A DNA stretch of 64,000 nucleotides from Amoebidium appalachense (taxonomy: Eukaryota > Ichthyosporea). The notes beneath the pieces were generated by a model, which was given only the letters and a program-made list of their open reading frames with translations, did not search any database and had not been told where the DNA came from. Numbering within the stretch: position 1 is the first letter of the stretch; each line of letters starts with the position of its first letter. This document shows positions 48,293-59,652 of this stretch, in pieces. The translations under genes and the position numbers were made by a program. The DNA lies in assembly GCA_963693365.1 (NCBI GenBank), contig CAVNZM010000012.1:3596001-3660000 (forward strand), in the 5' to 3' direction.

Positions 48293-49519
48293 ACACACAC
48301 ACACATTACATTGTTTCACCGATGATCCACAAAAACACATTATGCAAAAGTTCCGCAGCAACACACCGTGGTCCGGACACAATTTAGTGAAGGCAATATT
48401 GGTGTCCACCTCCTGCAGGCGTCATAATGCCGGGGTTCCGATGATGATTAAAAAAAAATATATATAAAAATATAAATAAAAAAAAACTGAAAAAAAACGG
48501 GGGGGGGGGGGGAGGGGGGGGGGGGGGGGGGAGGGGGAGATCTGGGGGGGAGGGGGGTGGGATGGGAGAGAGCTAAGACCGGCCCCAAGTTAAAAAATTG
48601 TGTTTGGCTCAGTAACATTCCTACTTTTTTTTGTAGTACAAGCAAGCAACCGGAGATCTAATAAGTTGACCATGCATGATGATAAGTAGGTAGCACTAAT
48701 CTGTATAGTCAATTGGATGCAAGATGTGTTGAGCAATGCAGTTCATACCGCTCATATATACCAGATAACACCCAACTTGAAGACTGTTGACCACACACTT
48801 GAACCCCAGAACCAGATCGTATTAAGTATCCCCCCCCCCCCCCCCCCCCTCTCCCCCCCCCCCCCCCCCCCCCCCCCCCTTCTAGTCTACTACCGCCCAC
48901 TCCCCCTCTTCCCACCTCCCGAGGGCGGGGAAAAAAAAAAAAAAGAAAAAAAAAGAAAAAAAAAGAGAACTTCAGGGAAAAGAAAACGAATTACACGCAC
49001 CTTCCGCACCACCAACAAAACAACCACAAATTCGGCAGGGCCTTTCTTTGCTGGCACACCCTCAGCAATTTGTGCATACATATAATATTTATACTAGTAT
49101 AAATAAAATTATAATGTGCATGATATTGTCACGGTGCGCGCGCTGCAGTGGCCACATGTACAGTGTATGGTTGTGGATGACATTCCATGTGCACTGGTAG
49201 GCCTTTGTTATATTACATATATGTATGCGGAGTCAACACTGTGCCCCCGTTAGCCGTTGCAATTAGAATAGAACGAATGCATTATCACGATACCCTTTGT
49301 ATGACTATGATTGGTATATACGAATTCGTGTGCAGGTCCCGGTGAGTTTCACACTGCTAATCTTAAGTGCACGAGCACGTGAACACTCGAACTTCTTTAA
49401 ATTTGCATCATATGGTACACCTTTTACTCATGTGTTGTGGCAGTAATGTAATGTAATGAGCACCATTCTACACCTGGCATTAAATCCTTAGAAAACAAGC
49501 TTAAGCCGGAGTGGTTTAC
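47716..49519. other. low-complexity intergenic or intronic DNA
   Basis: C tracts at about 47801-47830, 48258-48292 and 48831-48879, CA arrays at 48080-48165, G tracts at 48499-48532. A possible minus-strand exon ends at a GTGCGT donor near 48999, but its frame could not be decided. Confidence 0.4.
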
Positions 49520-49846
49520 CTTTAAGATTTTCAATCGAAGGCAATGACAACGCAAGGCTCATGGCACCGTTTACTCGATTTATCGATGCATCGCAGACAT
49601 GTACAGTGTATTCCGCGATGATCCGTGCCAATCCACGACTGACCTTTAATCCAAAAGAAAATTTTGATGCAGGCATACATATACGGTTCACTTTAAGAAT
49701 TAAAACAACATGACGACAACGAGAAAATGTCTTACCCAAGGAGCCCCTTTAAACACCTGATTTGAGACGATCGGAATATGTGCCGTAGTACAACAGTCTA
49801 AGACTATAATTGAAGTATCATTCATCGATTCATCATCCTGGAAAGC
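49520..49846 (-). CDS. two exons of an unidentified spliced gene
   Basis: Exon 49736-49846 (111 bp, acceptor ctccttcag, donor GGTAAGA) and exon 49520-49643 (124 bp, acceptor tggattaaag, donor GTAAAC) join in frame. They read DDESMNDTSIIVLDCC...VFKGAPW then VSRGLARIIAEYTVHVCD and SLALSLPSIENLK. The composition is coding-like and both ends have good splice sites. I recognise no family. The proline-rich frame just upstream could be its first exon, but its stop at 49979 argues against this. Confidence 0.4.
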
Positions 49847-49978
49847 CTGAAGGAGTACATGCTCTATACAACTTGTGGGAAAAAGTCATGCAACTAAACT
49901 ACATGATACGAACACTGATACAAGAACACGTGCATGATTTATATATATTTATGTTGAGCATATATAAATTTAAATCCT

Positions 49979-51754
49979 TCATTCGCTAACTGTTTCGCTA
50001 CCACTGTCTTCCTCCTCTTGTATCACACGATCACCACCCCCCGCAACCGAGCGAACTGGTTCCTGCCACACCACAGTCTCTCCCCGCTCATAATCGGCAC
50101 CAGTATCCACATCTACGGCAACTGTACGCGCGTATGACGGCTGCAAGACAGTAGAAGTCTCATGCGGTGTGATCTGTGTCGCAACATCGTGGCTTTCCTG
50201 TACGTTCATTGGCCCAAGCTGCCCTGATTGTTGCCCCGCCATCTGTTTCTCCTGCTCCTCCCTTTCATCCAATTTCAACTGGTGCTCTACCGAATCCAAC
50301 AACATTTGAAACGCCAAATTCCGGCCGGGCGCCGTGGGCGGCGGCGGAACCGACGTTTCCTGTGGCCATTGGATGTATGTATATTGCGCCTGCAGCTGCG
50401 GATCCCCGGACGGGTACGATGCATAGTGATGTGGAGACGGAACGTGTAACGCAGGTGGCTCGCTCGGGTGTGGGCTGTATGGGTGTGCGGTGGTTGCTGG
50501 CGCGGTTGTTGGGCTCTGGTACCATGGTGTTTGTGTTTGATAACCCTGGGGTCTGGGCTCTGAAATCGAGCCGGCACCACTATCAACAACAGCCGGTGCA
50601 CTGAGATCGTATGTGGTGTGGGTGGATGTAGCGTAGGCGTAAGGTGGCGGAGTTGCGAGGGCATGAGGCTCATTCTGATAGTTTTCATGATACGGTGCCG
50701 GTGAAGCCATATGATGGGGCCTAGAAGAGGGGGATGGTGCATCGGGGTATTGCACATGCTCATACCCACCCTGCATCATGCCCATGTGTGGGCTTGGATA
50801 CTCGTATCGTTCCTGCTCTGAAATTGCCCGCATGCGGGGGGTTTCAGGTTGAGGCGAAGCGGGGGTCTTAAGGGGTGAGGTGCCTCGCTTGGGCCACGGT
50901 TTCCCACCAGCGCCTGTTATCATCTGCTCTTTTCTACCGTCCTTATAAGGGTGTGACCGCGGGGACATCATTGCTCTATTTTTGGTCGCATCTCCCTTTG
51001 CCTCAGGTGGTTGGTACTGATGAAAAACAGTCGCCGTTTTCGTGCGTATCATTCTACCACCGGTAGGTACAGCTGCACCAGACTCAACACCTGACCCGAT
51101 ATTTGCATCCCGGCCACCCGGTGGAGGTGCTCTGGTTGGTCCAGGTTCCGTCCCCGGGCCGGGCTGCGTGTGAACCGGTGCGGGACCAATCAAAACCTGC
51201 GTCCCGTCAACTGACGGGCTGCTTGGCGGGCCGCCTGACCCAACCCTCCTCGCCTGCACCGGTGGTGGGGGATAGGTAGGCCCGCGCATCCTTGGTGAGC
51301 TGGACTGCTTGCCATCGAGTTTCCAATGGTGCACGAAACTTTGAAGCGGAACATTGGGCGCCGAATGCCGTCGCTGATGCCTCTGCCCGCGTGCTCGAGG
51401 TGTGGCTTGCATAACTGGCGAACTTGTCGCTTTGGTTTCAGATAGATAACCGCCCTGCTCTGGGGGGTAGAACCCCGTGACGGGCCGCTGTTGCGGTGAG
51501 TAGTAACCCGCCGGGGCGGCATCTTGCCAATGCTCACTCCAGGTTTCACTCCCGCGTGGCGCCGGTGGGGCGACTCTCGCGATCGGTGCTGGTGGTTGGG
51601 GGGGATGTTGATGCTCCGATTGTGCAACGGGCGCGGGAACCTGGTTGCTCGCTGGAGGGGTGGGGGCATTGCGTGGTTGTGGTTGGTGCGCCTTAAACTT
51701 CCAGTGTTGAATGACAGGCTTGTGGGGGTTGCCGGCTCCACTGCCTCTCTTCAT
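49979..51754 (-). CDS. proline-rich disordered protein with HWK motifs
   Basis: 591 residues from a true ATG, single exon. Composition is Pro, Gln, His, Ser and Tyr rich, probably disordered. Two related short motifs stand out: VIQHWKFKAHQP near residue 14 and FVHHWKLDGKQS near residue 138, both around H-W-K. A short helical segment (NLAFQMLLDSVEHQLKL) lies near residue 470, and the tail is acidic (QEEEDSGSETVSE). No enzyme domain or membrane segment. Looks like a scaffold or RNA-granule-type protein, but that is a guess from composition. The uninterrupted frame is unusual beside the heavily intron-split neighbours. Confidence 0.6.
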   Translation of the reverse strand: MKRGSGAGNPHKPVIQHWKFKAHQPQPRNAPTPPASNQVPAPVAQSEHQHPPQPPAPIARVAPPAPRGSETWSEHWQDAAPAGYYSPQQRPVTGFYPPEQGGYLSETKATSSPVMQATPRARGQRHQRRHSAPNVPLQSFVHHWKLDGKQSSSPRMRGPTYPPPPVQARRVGSGGPPSSPSVDGTQVLIGPAPVHTQPGPGTEPGPTRAPPPGGRDANIGSGVESGAAVPTGGRMIRTKTATVFHQYQPPEAKGDATKNRAMMSPRSHPYKDGRKEQMITGAGGKPWPKRGTSPLKTPASPQPETPRMRAISEQERYEYPSPHMGMMQGGYEHVQYPDAPSPSSRPHHMASPAPYHENYQNEPHALATPPPYAYATSTHTTYDLSAPAVVDSGAGSISEPRPQGYQTQTPWYQSPTTAPATTAHPYSPHPSEPPALHVPSPHHYASYPSGDPQLQAQYTYIQWPQETSVPPPPTAPGRNLAFQMLLDSVEHQLKLDEREEQEKQMAGQQSGQLGPMNVQESHDVATQITPHETSTVLQPSYARTVAVDVDTGADYERGETVVWQEPVRSVAGGGDRVIQEEEDSGSETVSE

Positions 51755-52046
51755 CGTGCGCCAAGGCCCGGCACCACAACCAAAAACTGTTGGACAGAGA
51801 GTGAATACAGTTTCCGGACCATTTCAACCCTTACGGTACCATGATCATCAACACCCGAGCAAAAAAACGAAACGAGGGAACAACCAAAAACTAAATCGGG
51901 ACAGGGGGTCTCTGGGAGCACAAAAAAGTTGCATCAAACAGTGGACCTGCGCATTACCCAAATTGGGACTGAACTCGAGGCTAAAAAAGTTTTAAGCAAC
52001 AAACGAGCTGGTTCCAGTCGCAAGGCACTTTCCAACGCACCACCAT

Positions 52047-52089
<43 letters not shown>

Positions 52090-53375
52090 GGGGGGGGGGA
52101 GACCGTTGTTTTGCTTTACTTACCAAGAAGCTGTGACAGTTACGTCGTTTGGCATCCTGACCGGCGAATTGCAACCGGGTACAGAAACGACTCAACGGAG
52201 CGCTGCAACCTCAACGAGGCACAGATTTTGCATTAAAGTGAGCAAAAAAAAAGAGATGTTAAATATATATATCCTATTGCTATGGTAGTTTGCAAGGTTC
52301 AGAGTGAAAAAACTCAAGCTTGGTATGTATCTAAATGTATCTACAGATGTATGTGCATATGACGAACGAGCACGCGAAGGAAGATCCGATTTCAAAGCTA
52401 CATAACGTGCGATGTGGACATTCCTGTCTGTGTGAAAAGGCTATTATTTGCCATTTCCTACGACCATTGTGTAAACGTTATCAGGTTTAGCGCTTACAAC
52501 GGAGGCAGAGCGGCGGGGGAGGTGACCAAAATGGTTGCCGAACTAGCCGCCGTAGATCATCAACTTGAAGTTGAATGTGACTGGGAGCATGTGTGTGTCA
52601 ACCTAGGCCGCAAATTATATATGTTTTCGTACAGTTTGTGTGAACCTATTTGCCGGCTAGAACATGCAGCCAGCCGGGATATGAACAATATACAATATCC
52701 CTCCCATAAGACAAAAAACAAAAAAAAGTTTCTGGGCTGAAAATGTACTATGTACCTCCACATCCACATAGCAGTCAAGTCTACGGTAGGCTGACTGGAA
52801 CGTGGCACTCGTGTCAACATACGACTACCACCAGAGGTGGGCAAAAAGCATGAAGCCCCCACGCATACACTGGGGTTTTTATTGTGCACCTGACACGCTA
52901 ATACTGGACCTGTGTGATCAGCCCGCTGCCCGGGCCAGATGTCGATGGGCCCGGCGGCGCCTCCGCCCAGCCTGTCGGCAGGACAGATGCGTGAGCCACG
53001 GGCCGGTCAAGCTCGGCGACCCAGCCGGGCCTGTCACATTTTCGGGAACGTTTTTTCTATTTTCAGCTTTTCTTTTGTCTCAGTTTTTTCAGTTTTTTTC
53101 TCAGCATCTTTCGAAGTGGGCGAGAAATTAGTAGAAAATGTGGCCACCCTCAGAAGAAGAGCTTGTAAAGCTGTACAATCTGTTTATAACATCAGCTGCT
53201 CAATCATGACCACTCTCCTATCCTTGACCACTCTCCTATCCTTTTCCTACCTAAGATCTCCCTTGATCTGCTCCCCCCTCCCCCTCCCACCTTTCGCCTC
53301 CGTCTATCCCAGCTTAAGTCACAGTGGGGTAGAGTTGATGTATGTGTATGCTATGCTACGAAACACCCTATATAT
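51755..53375. other. intergenic, LINE 5' region unclear
   Basis: A G tract lies at 52054-52099. A plus-strand open frame at 52414-52740 (108 residues) has no recognisable motif. A GC-rich palindromic stretch at 52920-53030 resembles one at 56520-56640. The LINE may begin somewhere in 53100-53375, but no endonuclease domain is visible. Confidence 0.35.
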
Positions 53376-55799
53376 ATGCGCCTATTAGAATCTGCACAAG
53401 CCAGGCCAGATTCACATCTCGTACTAGATACATGCACTAACTTTATTGTTGATGATTTGATAGATCTCGGTGATTATGCTGGCGGTGGTAGGAAGGAATA
53501 CCCCGATGCTCTCTTGTTACCAAACACCACTCCCGCTAGACTAGGTGAACCCCTGTCTCAAAAGGAAAGCTTGCGCCGGCTTGCTAGTATGAATCGATTT
53601 GGCCCCCCTGCTCGTATTATTGGTGATACCACTGGAGACCCCCTCATAGACTCTGATAAGTATTTCTCGGAACTGTTTAAAGATAGGACCCCCGCTCAGA
53701 AACCTATTGTGTGGCCTGTAGACCCATCTATCCCCATAGAATCGATCCTCCCCTTTTTCAGTCCCGATGCCATATGGTCTGTGATATCTAGTTATAGCTC
53801 TAGTAAGTCTTGTGGACCTGATGGACTCCCTGCTGGGTTTCTTAAAATCCTTGTTCCCTCCTACCCACAAAAGGAAAGTGATCGTGCTATTAAACCTGAT
53901 CTTACTATCATGTTAAGCTCTCTCTTTTCTTGGTGTGTTAAATGTGGACATGTCCCGTCATCTTGGTTAGATACCTTAGTGATCCCCATAGTTAAGAAGG
54001 ACTCTGAGGGCCCCATATCATCCTTTCGCCCCATTACACTAACCCAGGTTGTTCGTAGATTCTTTGAAGCTTGCTTACTTAGGTTATTTGCACATCACCC
54101 TAGGTTTCAATCTATTCTTCACATACACCCATGCCAATCCGCTTTTCGTAAAAACAATTCATGTTATGTTCAAATAATGGCACTGCACGATTCTATGCAA
54201 GTTGGTGCACAATATGTTGGCTTTATTGATTGGAAAACTGCTTACGATTCTGTCTCCCCTGGTCTCCTATGGGAAAAGCTTGCTGCACGGGGTGTACCAC
54301 ACTGCATTGGTGTTCTGTTAGAAGCACTCTTGTCTCAAACCTATGGTAGAGCTGTGGTTAATGGGCATCTTTCATATGGTTTTGCTCGTACTAGAGGTCT
54401 CTTGCAGGGTTCATTGCTTAGCCCCTTTTTGTTTAACCTATTTATAGATGATTTGGCTGTCAAGATTTACGCCGAAAACGATGACCCTATTAATAACTTT
54501 CCGCCTGCACTTCTCTATGCTGATGATCTGTCCCTCCTTGCCCGTACCCCTAGACGCCTGCAAAGATTGTTCGATGTAGTGTCAGAGTGGTGCAAGGCAA
54601 ACCTTATGATCCTTAACATAGACAAATGTGGTGTTCTTGTACCTGATATAGCTAACAATTTACACACATTTACATTATCATCTAAACCTGTACCTATAGT
54701 TCCAGAATACAAATATCTTGGTGTTCCGGTTGATTCTGTTGGTGTTATGTTTCCCCATATGGTCGAAAAGAGGGTAGAGTTGGCTCGTAAGCGGTTAGCT
54801 TTCTTCTCGGCTAATATTTTTAAAGACACACCCCTCCATCCTTCTATTAGACTTACATTTATTCGCACTTTTGTCTTCCCGGCATGTGAATATGGTTTAC
54901 CCCTTCTCGCCGCTTGGATCAAGAAAGAGAGAACTAGAGCGCTTAAACCCCTGGCAAATTTCCTTGAAGCAGAAGTTGCCTCCTTTCTGTCTAACAACTG
55001 TTGTAAACCTGGGCCTGTAACGCTCTCGATATATGGTCTGGTCCCAATAGCTGCTAGAGTATCCTATCTCGCGCTGAAATTCAATAAGCACATAAGCCGC
55101 TTAAAGAAGTATTTGCCCTCCCACCCTCTCTTCTCTATCCGACCTGTCCCCTCCTCACCTCTCCCCTCTTTCCTCCCCTCTCTCTCCCCTTCTCCCCTGG
55201 GCACAAATACAAATAAACCCCGCAATAGTGTGTGTGTGACTTTGGACTGCCACTTACTTATTAAACATGTACACAATCACAAGATAATCACGCAATATAA
55301 CAAATGGAAAAAGATACCACACGACACTAGACCCGATGAAAGCATACACCTTGAAAAACTAAGCCTTATGTCTCGTTTTATATATACTGACCGCCTCAAC
55401 CATATTGCCAAATATGGCACTCGCAAGTGTATAACACCTAAATACATATTACCTTCCTGTAGAACTGGTCTTTCTCTAGCTGATGGTATTATTGATCAAT
55501 TACCACGCTTTTACTGTACACGTGCTATACAGTGGAGATCTAATAAGTATAAGGTGGCATCATTTGCATGCCCAAACAACACACACACACACCAGTTTAA
55601 CCGGTCATGTATCGCCAAATGTAGTTTGATAGACCACATAATACCGCAACACACACACGTCACATTCACAACAGACACCCAGAAAGATAGCCTACCTGTA
55701 AATTACAACATCCTTGATTTTATACTAAACACGCGTAACTACGACCTGTTTATTAGATGTATTGATTGGCTTGAGAAACACATCACTACAAAATTATAG
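53376..55799 (+). CDS. LINE reverse transcriptase ORF
   Basis: 807 residues from ATG 53376. RT motifs in order: CGPDGLPAGFLKIL (motif 0), VIPIVKKDSEGPISSFRPIT (motif 1), FIDWKTAYDSV (motif 3), GLLQGSLLSPFLFNLFIDD (motif 4), LLYADDLSLLA (active site), LNIDKCGVLV and YKYLGVPVD. A long C-terminal part contains Cys/His positions (CPNNTHTHQF, CIAKC) but no clear zinc finger. No apurinic-type endonuclease is seen upstream, so either the 5' end is truncated or the element belongs to a class with another nuclease. The frame is intact and could be translated. Confidence 0.88.
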   Translation: MRLLESAQARPDSHLVLDTCTNFIVDDLIDLGDYAGGGRKEYPDALLLPNTTPARLGEPLSQKESLRRLASMNRFGPPARIIGDTTGDPLIDSDKYFSELFKDRTPAQKPIVWPVDPSIPIESILPFFSPDAIWSVISSYSSSKSCGPDGLPAGFLKILVPSYPQKESDRAIKPDLTIMLSSLFSWCVKCGHVPSSWLDTLVIPIVKKDSEGPISSFRPITLTQVVRRFFEACLLRLFAHHPRFQSILHIHPCQSAFRKNNSCYVQIMALHDSMQVGAQYVGFIDWKTAYDSVSPGLLWEKLAARGVPHCIGVLLEALLSQTYGRAVVNGHLSYGFARTRGLLQGSLLSPFLFNLFIDDLAVKIYAENDDPINNFPPALLYADDLSLLARTPRRLQRLFDVVSEWCKANLMILNIDKCGVLVPDIANNLHTFTLSSKPVPIVPEYKYLGVPVDSVGVMFPHMVEKRVELARKRLAFFSANIFKDTPLHPSIRLTFIRTFVFPACEYGLPLLAAWIKKERTRALKPLANFLEAEVASFLSNNCCKPGPVTLSIYGLVPIAARVSYLALKFNKHISRLKKYLPSHPLFSIRPVPSSPLPSFLPSLSPSPLGTNTNKPRNSVCVTLDCHLLIKHVHNHKIITQYNKWKKIPHDTRPDESIHLEKLSLMSRFIYTDRLNHIAKYGTRKCITPKYILPSCRTGLSLADGIIDQLPRFYCTRAIQWRSNKYKVASFACPNNTHTHQFNRSCIAKCSLIDHIIPQHTHVTFTTDTQKDSLPVNYNILDFILNTRNYDLFIRCIDWLEKHITTKL

Positions 55800-55803
55800 C
55801 GCA

Positions 55804-55872
<69 letters not shown>

Positions 55873-55904
55873 CCAGCTGATACCGAGTGTCCCGAGGGGA
55901 GCCC

Positions 55905-55961
<57 letters not shown>

Positions 55962-56157
55962 GGGGAACCCCAACTAATTGATTTCTCCTTGTAGTCTTTA
56001 TGGTGTCTCGTAGAGAAAGTAAACCCTGATATATAGTCACCACCCGACATCTATGTACGTGATCATGATATACCGCTGAGGGGATATTCCGAGCAAACCC
56101 CCCCCCCCCATACCTGAGACTGGTTCTCTTTGCCTCGAGTAAACAGCGTAAACCCCC
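53376..56157 (+). mobile_element. LINE-type retrotransposon, longer copy
   Basis: ORF followed at once by (CA)n (55801-55870), AACCAGCTGATACCGAGTG, an A tract of about 50, and ~190 bp ending AACAGCGTAAACCCC. The same 3' arrangement is found at 24742-25083. The A tract is therefore internal or marks a second joined segment. The left boundary is not defined. Confidence 0.8.
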
Positions 56158-57783
56158 AATCATGTTTGCTGTTGTTGGAAGGGTTTGTTACGGCTCTGGT
56201 AAATGCCGGCTATAACATGGCTTTACAGAACTCTCAGGCCTTGGTTTCCATAGCTAGGGCCGCTTGGGTGTCTGAAGAGTTTGGTGGGACTGTGGTTTTT
56301 GACGGGTTTGAGGTTCCCACACGTTTTTTTAATAATGAGCGCAATGCAGGCAGAAATCACTTTCCATCCACTTTCCATCCATGCAAACTGACCTCAACCG
56401 CCAGCGTCGCTGCTTTATGAAGGCTGCGTGAACTCTGCCGCCAAAAACAGCCAATCAATGTTAAGCGCGCCAAAACTTTTAGCCAATCAGCGTTAACTGG
56501 CGACGAGCCCTGACGGGATGGAAATCGACACCTCATTTTATGGCCGACAGGCTCGTCGGGGTGGCGATGGGCCCGGCCAGGTCTAATCACACAGATCGTT
56601 GAACTGATACGAGGAATTTGACCGCATACCAACGGCCGACGAGCCCCCGGCGGCGAGCCGATCACACAGGTCCACTGACACGGGCCCTCACGCACATCAG
56701 ATGTTGATTTCAGCATTCTTCTTTTACAAATATAGAAAATAAGCACCACTTTGATAAAAAAATGTTCAAAAAAAGGGCGTTTAGCGTGCGTTAAAAACAT
56801 ATATTTTCAGTATATGCATCACATTCAAATTTGAACGCGTTCGACACGCATGATCCAACTTGCAGATCACAGCCAGCTTTTTTGCCGCGCTCCAAATGCC
56901 TTTTTGAGAAAAAGCTTTAAAAGGCAATTCTGCAACGTAAGCATAGCTATTTATGGCAATCATTTCAAAGCTGAAAAACGATTGGTTAGTAAGTCTTGAA
57001 ATCGGGAGCAAATGATTGGCTTACTCTTGTGATGCCCTGATGCCAAAAAAATGTAAACAACAAAACGGTGTTCACGAGATGCACACGTGGCACCTGCACG
57101 AAATTCCGAGCCAATATTAGCGGTATTTTTACGGTCATTAATGGCTCATTATGCATCACGTCTTACATATAGGGCTCTGTTACAAAACATTTTATATTTG
57201 AAACTTTTTTATATATATTAGTATAAGTCTCTGTCCCGCCGTTTGAGGTATCATTTCTCCCTCCCTAGACCATCTCCGCCTCTCTCCCCTCTCACCCGGC
57301 AGTTTATTATTCTCCGCACCATGCAGCCATGCACAGATGCTATGGCCAGCCAAAAATGGAGATGTTCCTTTGCATCATGAAAGCTTCTAGTAGGGCGGTG
57401 CCACGTCACACCACTATCGTTAAAACCAAACATGTTAGAAACAGCTTTCTCTATTTCTTGTCCAAAACTAGCTACAATAGCTGCCCCAAGAAGAATAACA
57501 ATTCCTCACGGGACCATAGTCCAAGCAACGGACTTCCAAAAAGAAGTTGGCCAAAGAAGAACGTCAAAAAAGAAAGCCAAAACGGAGAAAAATAAAGAAA
57601 AGGTGCGACAATGTCCATAATCATATTATTGGCATGTAGTGTAATATTAATATGTGACACAGGTACATGTTTGTGGCAGTAACTGTTTTCGAATCCTCGT
57701 TGGTTTTAAACCTTCCCTATGTCGTATCAGAATCTGTTGCCCTTTTACCACGGTGAACACCACCACCATACTAAAATCCCTCT

Positions 57784-57855
<72 letters not shown>

Positions 57856-58051
57856 ACCCATTCTCCCGTGCTCGCCCAGGCAATTTTTGTGTATTTTCAC
57901 CTCACAGCAATCCAATTCCGTAAACTCATGGATGAACTTCGCAATGAATGACTCACAACGAATCACATGTAACTGACTGCATAGGTGAATAAATGAAAAC
58001 AGAACGAAAATCCCCTAGCTAGAACCCAGCAGGAGCATATGCCGAGACACC
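56158..58051. other. intergenic, CCAAT-rich, with C69 tract
   Basis: CCAAT boxes at about 56448, 56480, 56991 and 57014. A ~100-codon plus-strand frame right after the LINE (around 56170-56420) is open but unrecognised. C tract at 57787-57855. The 3' untranslated region of the receptor gene borders the right end. Confidence 0.4.
57787..57855 (+). repeat. C69 homopolymer
   Basis: Uninterrupted C run ending before ACCCATTCTCC. Confidence 0.9.
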
Positions 58052-59332
58052 CTATGAGTCCAGCAGGCGGTCGTCGTCCTCTTCAGCAATGAGGCTGTCT
58101 TGGCTACCCTCCGTGGCCAGGCCCCGATAGTGCACAGTTCCCTGCACACATGTGTAATATGCAACAGTCAGATATGATTCTAATATTATGTCAAATTATT
58201 ATGTTGGACTACATACTATAGAAGAGCTACATCATAGAACACTGTCAATTCCCCAGGATGTCGTTAAATGGCTATCGTGAATGACGGGAAACAAAAGGTA
58301 CCTAACTAAATTGTGTGCAAGGTGCTTTCCGAGAGAAGGGGGGGGGGGGGGGGGGGGGGAGAGGGGGGAGGGAGGAACTGAGAGAGCGAGAAAGAGAGAG
58401 ACTAACAGAGAGAGAAGGGGGGGGGGGGGGGGGGGGGGGGAGATAGGAGAGAGAGAGATAGAGAGAGATAGAGATAAGGAAACAGTGAGCGAGCGAAACT
58501 TTGGGGGGTGTGGGGGGGGGGGGGGGGGGGGGGGAGGGGGGGAGAGAGAGTGTGTGTGTGTGTGTGTGTGAGGGAGACAGAGCAAGAGAGAGAGAGAGAG
58601 AGAGAGGAGAAGAGAGAAAGGGGAACCCGTATATTACACAAGGAAAAAAAAAGGGGGGGGGGGGGGGGGGGGGGGAGGGCCTCTCATTTGTATAATGGTA
58701 CCTCCCACAAAGCGGGACCCCTTTAATATGAACTCGCGTGTGGTGTGTCTATGTGTATGTATCCTTACACACACTACAGAATGCCCGTGTGTCTGTGTTT
58801 CTGATGGGGACTCCCCCCTCCCCCCCCCCCTCCCCCCCCCCCCCCCCCCCCCCCAAACACATACACACACACACCGGCGCCCTGCTAACTTTCCTCGCCT
58901 TCTCTGAGTGTTTGTGTGTTAGCGTGCGGAAATTGCAAGGGTATGTGTGCGTGTGGGTCTGTGTGTGTGTTCGTGAGCGGGTGTGGTGCAAGGGAATGCG
59001 TTGCCATGGAGTGGGAGAGTGTGAGAGCAATAGCACCATTCTTTCATGGTGTTGTGCATGTGCATGAGTGAAGAGGATATGCTTGTGTGCACGTTTGCAC
59101 ATGTGTGTGTGTATGTGCCATGTGCATGTGTGTGTGTGCCTGTGTATGCCGGGAGGAGGGGGAGAGGGGGAGGGGGGGGAGGGAGAGATAGTGGACGTAC
59201 CGGACGGCCCATGCCAGCACCCCCCCGCTTCAAGACCCTTGAGCATGCCCCCTGGCAGAAGGTCTGCAACAACCCCATGACTTGTCAGTCCCATTACAAT
59301 GTCGTCCTCTTCCAATAACACTGTCCAATATA

Positions 59333-59408
<76 letters not shown>

Positions 59409-59586
59409 AAAAGATAAAGAAAAAAGAAGGGAACAAAGAAACAAAAGGATGAGGAGGACGAAGAAAAAGAAAGAAAACAAGAAGGCAAAAAGAAAACAGA
59501 CACACACACACACACAAAGGGGAAAAAAAAAAAAGAAAAAAAAAAAGAAAGAAAAAAAAAAACTTTGAAAAGGGACCGGCAACACC

Positions 59587-59652
<66 letters not shown>

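Noticed and set aside
57329-57660. Plus-strand frames as a small gene
   Set aside because: No motif, several competing frames and no promoter evidence beyond CCAAT boxes common to this genome.
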